DNA from: Dreissena polymorpha
Lineage: Eukaryota; Mollusca; Bivalvia; Myida; Dreissenidae
NCBI RefSeq assembly: GCF_020536995.1
Contig: NC_068356.1
Coordinates: 86,783,441 to 86,847,440 of the forward strand
Direction: 5' to 3'
Length of the DNA stretch: 64,000 nucleotides
Shown: piece by piece, positions 1 through 11,008 of the stretch
How positions within the stretch are numbered: the stretch's first letter is position 1
Layout: every line of letters begins with the position of its first letter
The notes under the pieces: model-generated
The model's database searches: none
What the model was told of the DNA's origin: nothing
The model's input: only the letters and a program-made list of their open reading frames with translations
Translations under genes and position numbers: made by a program

Positions 1-113
1 ATATCTAGGTTCGAAAGCGCTTGGTACAAATAAAACATTCAGAAGGTTGTTATATTTTATTAAAAATTCCGCTAAAATTCAAATGACACAAATACAACTA
101 ATTAAACTATCAC

Positions 114-320
114 CTTCGAACATACGAAGTGATGCGGACGAATCATGTCCACTGATAAATCTTCGTGTGGTCTGCCGCAGTTCTTGACCCACAGTTTGCA
201 TCGTTCGATGGACGTTTTTGGTTCGGGAAATGGATGGAAAAATACATCTTTCATATGTGGCCGGTCTTTGAACCTAGAGTCACTTGTGCATTTTACCCAG
301 CTACACCGTTTGGTTACCAT
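114..320 (-). CDS. THAP-type zinc finger, first exon
   Basis: From the ATG at 320 the minus strand reads a THAP (C2CH) DNA-binding domain. Two cysteines sit four residues apart near the N terminus (MVTKRCSWVKC). A FHPFPEP stretch follows, then a conserved Cys-x-Leu-Trp, and finally HHFVCSK. In THAP domains the last zinc ligand is the His of a Cys-Ser-Lys-His-Phe motif. Here the frame reaches Cys-Ser-Lys and meets AAG|GTGATA, a good splice donor at 114/113, so the His is expected on the next exon, outside the window to the left. THAP proteins are nuclear DNA-binding factors, and many molluscan copies derive from P-element-like transposases, so this may be a host regulator or a transposon relic. 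The domain call is fairly secure. The host role and gene identity are unknown. Confidence 0.6.
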
Positions 321-495
321 ATTAAAATGGATAAGTCAGCGATTTAAAAAAGTCAAGTGTATAAAACACTCAAATATTCGCGCCTCGCGTAGAGTTGTTT
401 GTTCCGGGATCACGTGACCTTAATATTGGAAAAACCCAAATGCGGAATTCCGGGACTGACGTATTGTTTGTCACAGTATACCTTAGTAAACAGTA

Positions 496-1055
496 CCAAA
501 GTCATCCCTGATACCTTGGGAAACAGTTTTGACTGTTCACCGCGCATCCATGAAATAAGTGTTTTATTACCTGATAAAATTTCCAACATAGAAATAACAG
601 CAAACTAAGTTTTTATTTACACACAACAGTAATCGATAAAATAAATGATTTTGACTGTTTAACTGTAAAATGACGTCATTTTTTCGACGAAATGACGTCA
701 TTATTCCAGCAGGCAACAGTATACACTTATTTCATGGATGCGCGGTGAACAGTCAAAACTGTTTCCCAAGGTATCAGGGATGACTTTGGTACTGTTGCTC
801 GAGGCCGAAAGGCCGAGAGCACAGTTCCAAATGTCAGCCCTGATACCGAGGGACAACAGTTTTGACTGTTCACCAAGCATCCATGAAATAAGTGATTTAT
901 TACCTGATCAAATTTCCGACAGAGAAATAAAAGCAAACTAAATTTTTATTTACACACAACAGTAATCGATAAAATAAATACTTTTGACTGTTTAACTGTA
1001 CAATGACGTCATTTTTTCGACGAAATGACGTCATTATTCCAGCGGGCAACAGTTC
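496..1055. repeat. Palindromic repeat cluster with CRE-like palindromes
   Basis: A segment from about 523 to 718 recurs directly at about 850-1055. Between them, 726-893 folds into a hairpin with arms of about 70 bp around a GC-rich tip reading CTCGAGGCCGAAAGGCCGAG. The left arm is also an almost exact reverse complement of 496-565. Each direct copy ends with TGACGTCATTTTTTCGACGA plus a second TGACGTCA, a pair of CRE-type palindromes. No coding sequence is convincing here. It looks like a foldback-type mobile element or a rearranged MITE. Confidence 0.65.
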
Positions 1056-1306
1056 AAACTGTTGACCGGTCAACAGTTCGATATTCACCAGGAACAGTTT
1101 AAAACATTTCAAATTTCTTTTTCGACGATGAAATAGCAAAAAATAATTAATTATCATTTATATAAGGCATCAGGTAATAATTCAAACTGTTGACCGGTCA
1201 ACAGTTCGATTTTCACCACTAACAGTTTAAAACATTGCAAATTTCTTTTTCTACGAGCAAATAGCAAAAAATAATTAATTATCATTTATATAAGACATCA
1301 GGTTAT
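1055..1306 (+). repeat. Two-copy 126-bp tandem repeat
   Basis: Two consecutive copies of about 126 bp begin with AACTGTTGACCGGTCAACAG, itself a palindrome, and run through TTAATTATCATTTATATAAG. They differ by a handful of substitutions. The motif AACAGT/ACTGTT is shared with the neighbouring palindromic cluster, so both are probably parts of one repeat family. Confidence 0.7.
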
Positions 1307-2920
1307 AATTATGTTTGTTGTGCAACTGTTACTATTGACATAAAATATGCATTAATGAGTCAATGTGTATCATTATTAATACACTTTATGTATATAATAC
1401 TCCTGTCAAGTTCTAATGATGCGGTATGAATGTAATATGTGCATATGTGATGATTTCATACATGTTATATATAGTAAATGATGTAACATGCTAATATGTT
1501 CTTTATTCAGATACTTAATGGTGAAAAGAAAGGAGATAATACTAACATACTTATTTCGTGGCGAATGTAATTACCTATTATTGCATCTGTTTGTACTTAT
1601 TGTTATCACTTATTATGATTTTGTTTTGATGAAAAGTGTATTAACTTGTACTAAAATTATTTACAGACTTAAGTTTAATTGGCTTTCCCCTGCTAAAAAT
1701 TTGTTTACCTTGTCAGTGTCATAGTGAGTAATGCTTATCTGCTTTAGGCAGAATGTATATATATATATGTGTGTGTGTGTTTCAATTAGCATGGCTAATT
1801 TAATTTTTAATTGATATTTAATTGACATTTAGATGTCTCTGGTTTAAAGACCATACAGTTCACTCTGCATGATATGTGATGAAATACTGAGATATTTCAT
1901 TGTGGGGAGTAAAAGAACCTACGCTCTTATGTTTAGCGCCACGACGTCACGTGCATTTACGCGTTTGTACGTCATATTATATACGTCATAACGGTCATTG
2001 ATAAAAACAATATTTGTACAGCATTTGTGGACAACATCACAATCGGTATTATTACTTTATTTATTTATTTATTTATTTTAATGTATTAATTAATTAATTG
2101 TTATGTATTTATTAACGTGTGCATGTTTTGTGTAAATGTAATTTAAATGAGTTGTTAGAATAATAATTATTATTTTTTTATATTGCTTAATATTACATTG
2201 TTATAATTTGAATTTATTTGTGTTTAGAGAATCGTCTTCGTCTTCGTCTACGTCACCGTATGAGAAATAAATCGGTAGAAAGACGCATGTCTCCATGATG
2301 ATATGTTTCACATGAAGTAAATTTCTTACAAGCTGTAACAACAGATTTGAAAGCGTCCTTTCAAATCAACAATGCATCAGCTTATAATTATGTTCATGTC
2401 TGGCCATAAGTCGCATTGATGGTAACATCTTCTCCCTCTAAAATAGAATGACAAACGATTTGCTTAAATGACCATTTGTCGCATCGATAGCGCAATTAGT
2501 TTTATGTGACAAAACATTCGACATTCTTCCCGTATTAGTTTCTTCCCCAAATAAACACGTATTTAATTTCATGAGTTTCTTGCCCAATTTAAATGTTTTG
2601 AAGGCCATTAATTTTGACCAATCAGATCTGTAAACCATGATTTTATCACTCGTTGAAAAATGAACATTTATCACAATTTGAACACGAAATCTTTTATAAA
2701 GAATCACTTTTTCTGTCTATATATGCTGTTATATTTTGCTGTTAAAATTTAACAGTCTTTATTTGTAAAATATAAATGTCATCATAGAAGCCTCACGAAT
2801 GAGTGACAGAACCCTAAGAAAGATTGATTGGCTAACACTCACCATGTCCTCATGGCTAACTCCGTATTACACAATTTATTGTACACATATTTTCATTGTA
2901 TTATTTTTGATGCCACATAA
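1307..2920. other. AT-rich non-coding stretch
   Basis: No gene is supported. A short TA/TG microsatellite lies at 1755-1781 and a TTTA run at 2055-2080. An 89-codon minus-strand reading frame at 2438-2707 has unremarkable composition and no recognised domain, so I do not call it. Confidence 0.5.
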
Positions 2921-2924
2921 TGTG

Positions 2925-3190
2925 AGGACCCGGGATGTATCCCGTCACCCCTATCTAATTAACGTATAAGACTTACGAAAGTTGACACGAGTTTTCAATC
3001 ATAGCTTCAATGTTCAGCTACATGTATTTAGTTGATACTGACGGGGACCCTGGAATAGCCGGAGGAAACCGCTCTTGTTCGGTATTGTAACATAATACTA
3101 AAATAACTTGTTAACGGGAACGGGGATTGAAACCTGGTCGCCAAATCGGGTAGCGCGTGCAGCAACTACTGCACTAACCGGACAGCGTCA
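2925..3190 (-). mobile_element. tRNA-derived SINE
   Basis: Read on the minus strand, 3187-3112 resembles a tRNA. It starts GCTGTCCGGTTAGTGCAGTA (A-box-like), and about 35 bp later has GGTTTCAATCCC, a good B box. This is the standard internal RNA polymerase III promoter of a SINE. The body continues leftward with a GGTTTCCTCCGG segment of the kind common in tRNA SINE cores. The 3' limit is not clear, so the left coordinate is approximate. Confidence 0.55.
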
Positions 3191-4145
3191 AATACTTGCA
3201 TGCAAAAGACAAACATACATACGCATGCGTACAAAAAGAGCTAAATAAGCGTTGAAGGTACTCTATGGATGTTTTCTCTCTGAAAAAACAACAACATATT
3301 TATGTGTTTATGTCTTTCAGTTAAATACTAGTTTTTTAATCGCGATGTGTCCATATGTTTTCATAATCAGTAAATTTAGACTAGCAAACGTGCATATTTA
3401 TGCAGACTGGATAAAATATTATCGGCTCTCCTATTTAATCCTTTCAACTATAAGATGTCACGACAAATATTGTGTATAAATGCAATAATTGCTGCCGACA
3501 ATAATTTACAAATGGAACACATTTGCTTTACACTTGAAAAAAACTTTTAACTAGCGACAGAAATGTCACACTCAGGCACATTTTTGCGACATTGTGTTGT
3601 ATATGGAGTGAGAAATATATTGACTTTGTTAATTTGGAGCAATATGAGTCCAAGAAGTTATTGTTTCCTTTCATGCGAAATAATTGATCCACAGACAGGC
3701 GAATGGTATTTAGTTTGCTGACAATCTATCTGGAATTTCGCAACTATTTTGTGCAAGGCATGTCCGTTGTATTTCTTGAGTGTGTGGGGTTGGAGGCGTA
3801 CGACATGTTAAACAACACGTTATGATTTAATTCACAAACGCCTTTTTATTACAGTTTAAATATCAAAAATATAGTTCGATGTTGCATTACGACTTGGAAT
3901 CATGTATATGTCTGGGTATCGCTGTTGACGGTTTGTTTCATGGTACGCACAACTCTTATCAATTATGCACTAACATGGTTAAACACAGCAGTAAATATCT
4001 TTCTCTTGATGCAATCGCAATATGTTTGACATTAAATAATTTTCTGTGAATATGGAAACTCGTGTGGTATTACTAAAAATAGAGACAGCATGAACAGAAC
4101 TGATGGCGGATTTTTTACATGTCATGGTTTGATGCTCTTAAGTAT
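3191..4145. other. Non-coding stretch
   Basis: Nothing recognisable. A 75-codon plus-strand frame at 3252-3479 has no domain, a hydrophobic and skewed composition, and no splice context. It is most likely a chance frame. Confidence 0.5.
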
Positions 4146-4755
4146 TTAAAAGGACCGTCAACCACGATTGACGAAAAAAGAAAAGTTCTAAAATACTGTA
4201 TTTTGTTACAATTATTAGTTTATATTGATTAAAATATCACGACTGGTATATTACATTACTTGAAACAAGGTATTAAGTTTTCATATTTTCAGTACATACG
4301 GTAATAAATTTTACTAAATTTTACTGGGTACAGGTACCAGGTAACTACCAGTTAACATATTTTCAGTTTATACGGTAATACAGTTTACTGGGTACAGGTT
4401 CCAGGTAACTACCAGTTAACTTTAAATGACGCCAGTAGATTGATCATCATCGTCACGTGGTAAACCCAGGAATGCAAATTGTGCATGCGTAGAGAATTGT
4501 ATATATTTTATATATAACACGATCAATCTACTTGCGTTATTACTAGTGTGCATATCGTTATGTCACTTATTTCCGCGATGTACTTTCGATTTCACATCGC
4601 GAAATTGTAATACCGAATATACTGAAAATATGAACTTTTGTAAAGAAATTTAATATACCAGTTGTGATATTTTAATCAATATAAAGTAATAATTGTAAAA
4701 CAATACGGTATTTTATAACTTTTCCTTTTTCGTCATTCGTGATTGACGGTCCCTT
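4146..4755. mobile_element. TTAA-flanked MITE, split by the retroelement to its right
   Basis: Terminal inverted repeats of about 105 bp face each other. The left begins AAGGACCGTCAACCACGATT at 4150, and the right ends AATCACGAATGACG-reversed ...GACGGTCCCTT at 4755. TTAA stands at 4146-4149. The matching right TTAA is not next to the right TIR but at 15487-15490, just past the retroelement's far LTR, where CCTTTAA completes the MITE end. The retroelement therefore landed in the last few bases of this MITE. TTAA duplication is the signature of piggyBac-like transposition. No transposase is present. Confidence 0.75.
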
Positions 4756-5749
4756 TGTAACGTTATGTACATATTATATATATAATAATAGAATTTATCT
4801 CATAGAACCTTCGGGTAGGGTATACATATAATATATATAATAATAGAAAAAATTCATTTAAAAGAGTGAGTTGTGTAACGTAATGTACATATAATATATA
4901 TAATAATAGAATATATCTCATAGAACCTTCGGATAGGGTATACATATAATATATATAATAATAGAAAAAATTCATTTGAAAGAGTGAGTTGTGTATAATA
5001 TATATAATAATAGAATTTATCTCATTGTACATTATTGTGTTGTTATTGTCTTGTTATTGTTGTATAAACAAACTAATTTAGGAAATAGAACCTTCGGGTA
5101 GGATGTAATGAAATTTGAAAATTGATTATGTAGATGTGTAATGTAATGGGTTACAATGAATATATTACTTTATGAAAAGTCAATAGAAATATTTCAGCGA
5201 GATGTAACTAACAGAAAACATAAGAATCGTGACTCGCAAAATGCATATAAGCAATTAGTAAATACATTAAGCGGGGAGGACCAGAAAACATAAGATTCGT
5301 GACTCGTAAAATGCATATAAATAATTAGTAAATACATTAAGCGGGAGGACTGACATTCCGATACGTGTTCCAGGTGTGAATACACCTGTGAACACAAATT
5401 GGCTTGTCAAATTACATAGGGGCCCGCGATTACAGGCGGTGTAAAATCTGTAGGGATCATACATCATCTGTCTATATACGTCAAGATACACACGTTGACG
5501 TCCATTACTTGTTGACAGGCGTGGGTCACGAATTAAGCGAATACACAACGGGATCAGTATAAATAACCCGCAAAATAGGCAGACGGTACCTCGCTTTCTC
5601 TTAGGAATTATTCACGTTATGTTATTTACTTTGACTTTGAAATTATTATAGTACAATTTTGGTGTTAGGGAATAGAGTAAAATAAAAGAAATATTTTAGA
5701 CATCAGAGACGTGTTTTATCTTCACTAAAGTACATCCGATTACGTGACA
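4756..5749 (+). repeat. 5' LTR of the envelope-bearing element
   Basis: Begins TGTAACG and ends GTGACA. The first third is a tandem array of about 117-bp units built from ATATAATATATATAATAATA and CATAGAACCTTCGG. A second two-copy repeat of about 68 bp covers 5213-5346. A promoter-like TATAAATA lies at 5559-5566 and an AATAAA-type signal near 5681, which would put the R region between them. It pairs with 14457-15483. Confidence 0.85.
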
Positions 5750-5759
5750 CGTGTTTAAC

Positions 5760-5775
5760 TGGTGCGCGGTGACAA
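5760..5775 (+). promoter_or_regulatory. Probable primer-binding site
   Basis: TGGTGCGCGGTGAC follows the 5' LTR by about 10 bases and starts with the TGG expected from a tRNA 3' CCA. The priming tRNA was not identified. Confidence 0.45.
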
Positions 5776-5900
5776 CAGGGTCAACCAGAAGTACCACTTC
5801 TTTCACGGGCCAGAGGGAAGAAGACGTGCCGGACCTCCACAACGAACGGGCAAATATTCGGTGAGTGACTGACTTATTTTCCTATGGTTAATTATCTAAG

Positions 5901-6803
5901 ATGGCAGATCAAGCGATTCCACAATTCTTTCAAAATTTAAGCGAACAAATTAGAGGAGTAACAAATGCTATCGGAACTCAAAGCGTCTCACAAGTAATTC
6001 AAACTTATGACGGAAATCCTAAAGAATACAAAAATTGGATCAAAAACATAGAGAAATATGGGGTACTTTCACGTTTGGCGGGGGATCAATTGAAGTAAGT
6101 AGCTTACAAATCTAGTATGGGACTTGTTATCGATTACATTCAGAGGTATTTGACTGATTTTCCTGATGAGTCATGGGCAACCTTACAAAATGAACTTAAG
6201 ATAAGATTCGCAGAAATCCAGGACCCTCATTATGCTCTCGCTCTCTTAAAAACACTCAAACAAAAACCCGACGAAAATGTCCAATTATTCGCGGAACGAC
6301 TTCTGTCTTTATCTAGTGAAGCGTATGAAAATGTTGAGGATAAACTCGAGATGATCGAAAGTCAGTTAATTGGAACTTTCATTGACGGCCTGAGACATGA
6401 TTATTTACGCCTTAAATTAATGCGAGAAAATCCAACTACTTTAGCGTTAGCAGTCAATTCCGCATTAGCCGAACAAAATGTAAGAGCAAGATTCGAATTA
6501 AGGTCACATTTGAGTTATACTCAAGTTCAAACACCACTTAATAGACCTGTTCCCATGGAAATCGATCATTTGAGACCATCAAACACTTGCAGGTATTGCA
6601 AGAGACAGGGTCATGTTATACAAGACTGTAGACGTAGGAAAAACGAAATAAATGCATACGCGGTAGGTCAAAACAATGACGCACGTAAGAACGAATATGA
6701 CAAAAATTGGAAAGACAAAATAGACTGTTGGAATTGTGGAAAATTGGGACACTTCAGTAGAGAATGTACTCAAAGAAAACCATACCTTAATCGAAAAAAC
6801 TAG
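5901..6803 (+). pseudogene. gag part of the envelope-bearing element
   Basis: The region starts MADQAIPQFFQNLSEQIRGV and contains a capsid-like helical stretch. It ends with two CCHC zinc knuckles, CRYCKRQGHVIQDC and CWNCGKLGHFSREC, typical of a retroelement nucleocapsid that packages the RNA genome. It lies directly downstream of the leader and upstream of protease. It belongs to the broken element, so no product is claimed. Confidence 0.85.
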
Positions 6804-6865
6804 GAACGTCGTACCAAAAAGGGGTCTATGGTAACGACGGAAACGTAAAGACGTAAAATATTGCT

Positions 6866-7402
6866 TTGTGTGGAAACCCAAATTCTTGCCTCATTTCAAT
6901 AGGAAATTGTAAATTTAGGAGCTTGATAGATTCTGGTGCAGAACTTTCCGTAATTAGTAAAAGAGCTTATGTCCTATTAAAGCACAAACCACCACTTAAC
7001 ATGACAAAAATTCATCTAAAAGCGGTCGATGGTAACTCGCTATACATTCGCGGGAATGTAAAATTAAAATTTAAAATAGGGAGTATATATATTGAACATA
7101 CATTTTTTGTCGTTGAAAACATTGATATGAACGTAATACTAGGGAGAGATTTTTTACAAGACAACGGTGTCCGTGTATACTTTGATCTAGGATGTTTAAG
7201 AATAAAAGATTGTTATGTACCTCTGGAAGAAGATGTACACCTTTCGGTAATAGCGAGGCTAACTAGACATACCGTTCTTAAACCACAAACTGCATATAGA
7301 CTCCTTGCCAGGACTAAAACTGGAATAAGTAATTCTTTCTTTGATAACGAACCCGGTTTAACAATCGTTAACTCAGTAGTCAAGACAACGCGTGATCGTT
7401 AA
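6866..7402 (+). pseudogene. Aspartic protease part
   Basis: Retropepsin-like. The catalytic motif reads SLIDSGAELSVISK and the C-terminal flap-side motif MNVILGRDFLQDNG, about 75 residues apart as in Ty3-type proteases. In the family this enzyme cuts the Gag-Pol polyprotein. It sits between gag and reverse transcriptase as expected. Confidence 0.8.
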
Positions 7403-7672
7403 TTCCCTATTCTAATTATAAACAATACCCATAAAACGATTAGACTAAGACGTAATTGCCCCATAGGCCAACTTCAATCTATCCAAGATAATGAAATATG
7501 TTCTATCGAAAGCGTTATCAAAAACAATACACCCAAATCAGGCTTGTCTAAAGATGAGATTCTATCAGATTTACATGTCGCTGGAGATCAAAAATAAAAT
7601 ATTCTTCCAATACTCTTAAAACACAAAACTCTCTTCGCAAGAAATAATTTAGAACTAACACAAACTACAGCA

Positions 7673-8995
7673 ATGGAATTTAACATCGATACAGGGGATC
7701 ATCCTCCCATTAAATTAAGACCGTATCGAACACCATTAATGAATAAGGTATTCATAGATAAAGCTATTGACGAAATGTTAACGGCAAACATAATAAGCCC
7801 ATCAAGAAGTCCGTGGAGTTTCCCTATTGTTTTAGTAGACAAAAAGAAAAATAACCTTGATTCAAATAAAGATCATAAAGAAGAGAAAAGATTTTGCGTC
7901 GATTTCAGACAGCTTAACAAAATTACAAAACCAATTGCATATCCATTACCATTAATCGATGATATATTGGCGTTATTAGGGAAAAGTAAATATTTCACCA
8001 GTTTAGATTTAATATCGGGTTATTGGCAAATACCTATAAAAGAAGAAGACAGAGAAAAACGGCTTTTGCTTCAGGGTTTAGGGGTCTATTTCACTTTAAC
8101 GTAATGCCATTCGGTGCGTCTGGGGCGGGATCGATATTTCAACAATTAGCTAATACAGTACTTAAGGGTTGTGAAGGATTCGCCGTAGCATATTTGGATG
8201 ATATTCTAATATTTTCACCTGACTTACAATCTCATTTATCACACGTAGATACAGTACTGCAAAGTCTCAGTAAGCATAACCTTAAGCTTAAACTATCAAA
8301 ATGTCAATTCTTACAAAGGGAGACTAGATACCTAGGCTTCATTATAGATGAAAACGGTATAAGACCAGATCCGTTAAAAGTAGAAGCGATCCGACAATTC
8401 CCTAGGCCAAAGTGCGAACGCGATGTACGATCTATCTTAGGTGCAGCGGGATTTTATAGGAGATTCTGTCCGTCGTATTCAGAAATAGTAGAGCCTCTCA
8501 TTAATCTCACGAGATAGAATGTCCCATTTACATGGTCAAAACAATGTGAAGATAGTTTCTTACAATTAAAAGACTCGTTCACGCAAATTCCTTACCTTTC
8601 CTATCCGGACCCGAATAAAGGTTATATTCTGTATACAATTGCTTCGGATAAATGCATTGGATCTTGTTTAACTCAAAAATGCGGGGATAATGAAACCGGA
8701 GATTATGTAGGGGAAAAACCGATATTCTTTCTATCACACCGATTAAACCCAACGCAATGTAAATATAGTACTATTGAGAAAGAATGTTACAGCATATTTT
8801 ACAGTCTAAATAAATTACACCATTATTTACACAACGCCGAATTTGTTATCAAAACGGATCATCGCCCGTTAAAATTCCTTCTTGAATCTCCGATGCAAAA
8901 CAAGAAAGTACAATTATGGGCCTTAAGTATAGCAGGTTACAATTGCAAAATTGAGTATATATCGGGAAAAAAGAACATAATTGCCGACTTTCTAA
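7673..8995 (+). pseudogene. Reverse transcriptase and RNase H part
   Basis: Ty3-type RT blocks are visible in order: KRFCVDFRQLNKITKP, TSLDLISGYWQIPI, the catalytic YLDDILIFS, and LKLKLSKCQFLQRETRYLGF. RNase H follows from about 8520 to 8995 with YSTIEKECYSIFYSLNKL and the closing IEYISGKKNIIADFLSR. Together they copy element RNA into DNA. This part belongs to the broken element. Confidence 0.85.
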
Positions 8996-10884
8996 GCCGA
9001 CCACCGAATACCAAAATAACGAATGACCGAGACGAACAAACGGAAATAGAATTAGATATTAACGATAAACATTATACGATAAGTTCGGAAATAAATAGAC
9101 AAAACCAGGCGCGCGAAATTAATGTAATTGACTCTACGCATATCGATCACAGACAAGTAATTGATAATAGCACGATCCAACAAACGGTTATGAATAACGA
9201 GACAATCGAACCCGATAAAATAAACGACTGTAACATGGAAATTGAACAAGGAAAAGACCCACACATATCTGAGATTAAAACGAGATTAAAATTAGGGAAA
9301 CTAAACAAACACGAAGATGGAAAATTCATTATGGTTGATGAGATATTATACTATATATCGAGCGTCGATGAAGAACCTACCTTTAGGCTTTTTGTACCTA
9401 AACACCTGACAGGTTTAATTATTAATCAATATCATGACGAAAATGGACACGGTGGTTCTCAAAGACTTTTTCATACCATAAAAGAGAAATATTATTGGCC
9501 TAAAATGTTCAAAGAATTGCATGATTACGAGTCGAAATGTATTGTCTGTCAAACTAGAAACTTGAAAGCAATTAAAGCTCCCGTATCATCAGAAACCGCA
9601 ATACCACCATTCCCTTTCTCGGTCGTTTCCATAGATATATGCGGACCATACCCAGCAACGCTTTCCGGAAATAGATATATAATATGTTTCGTGGATCAAT
9701 TTTCGGGATATATAGAGGCTTTTCCGTCGCCGGATAAGTCGTCCGATAGCGTAATACACCTGTTGGTAAACGAGATTTATTGTCTTCATTCATGTCCCAT
9801 AAGGATAATTACCGATAATGGTAAAGTGTTTACTAGTACGGCGTTTACAGAAACATTAAAATCCCTGAATATCCAACATGTCAAAATGTCCACATATCAC
9901 CCAGAAGCTAACGGTAAAAATGAACGCTCTCACTCGACTATGAACAATATACTATCAAAACGCGTTCAAGAAAACGTACAACAATGGGATTTACATGTAA
10001 ACATGTCTTTGGCAGCTATGCGATTTTCCCATTCAGAAACATCAAAACATTCGCCTTTCTTTTTAGTATTTAACAGAGACCCCATCCTACCAATAGACAA
10101 TTTGTTAAAACCTAGGCGTAAATATCACGGCGAAGATTATCATAAAATAATATTAGAAGAACAACACAAATCATTTAAAAAGGTGTGTGCACAAATTCAA
10201 AAATCTAAAGATAAACAAGCCGACTATGCGAATAAAAATACAAAAGACATCAAATTCGAGATTAACGACCCCGTTTACTATAAGAACTTACACCGTACAA
10301 ATAAATTAGACAGTAAATGGAGACCATATTATCGTATTATCGAACAAAAATCACCGTTAACATACATCATAAAGAATCAATTAGACAACTCAACTATTAA
10401 AGTCCATGCTGACCAAATAAGACATGCTAATATAAATGAGTGGCCTATATCAAATACTAATATGGGACGCCCCATAAGGAAAGCAAATTTAGCTTTTGCC
10501 GAAACTAGTGAGTCTGATAGTGATTTAAGTAAGTCAATACAAGGGTTACCTATCATAACGAGGCAAACCCGTCAAATTCGGGACAATTCTGACGAGGAGG
10601 AAGACATCCTCTTAGCAGAATTGCAAAAACATTTACGGAAAAAACAATTCAAATACATTGCGTCAAACTCTAGCGAATCTGACACACATCAATACGATAG
10701 GGCTGAACAACAATATCCAACCCCACGTCAATCGGACACCGATTCGACCGATAATCACATTCAAATTGATGAAATAGCTATTAAGCACAAAAAAAGAAAA
10801 TCCATACGACAACATCAAAGATCTAATAAATATATTAAGAAAGTGATTTTCACGTGCCTAGAGGCAATAGCTGATCATATGTAA
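8996..10884 (+). pseudogene. Integrase part and C-terminal extension
   Basis: The HHCC zinc domain (HDENGHGGSQRLFHTIKEKY ... CIVCQ) precedes a DDE core: VVSIDICGPY, RIITDNGKVF and HPEANGKNERSHS supply the D, D and E positions. After the core there is a basic C-terminal domain and then about 130 residues rich in Ser, Asp and Glu with no known domain and no chromodomain that I can see. Integrase joins the cDNA to host DNA. Confidence 0.85.
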
Positions 10885-11008
10885 TATTTACCGTAACGAC
10901 CACACGAGCAACGTTGTCGTCTATACGCTTGAATGACCTCAAGTTATGTAAATAGCATTTAGTTAGTAACCAAATCGGATAATATACTTCTTCTTTGTAA
11001 TATTTCAG

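Noticed and set aside
4763-5032. 89-codon Tyr/Ile-rich minus-strand protein
   Set aside because: Lies in the AT-rich tandem array at the start of the 5' LTR.
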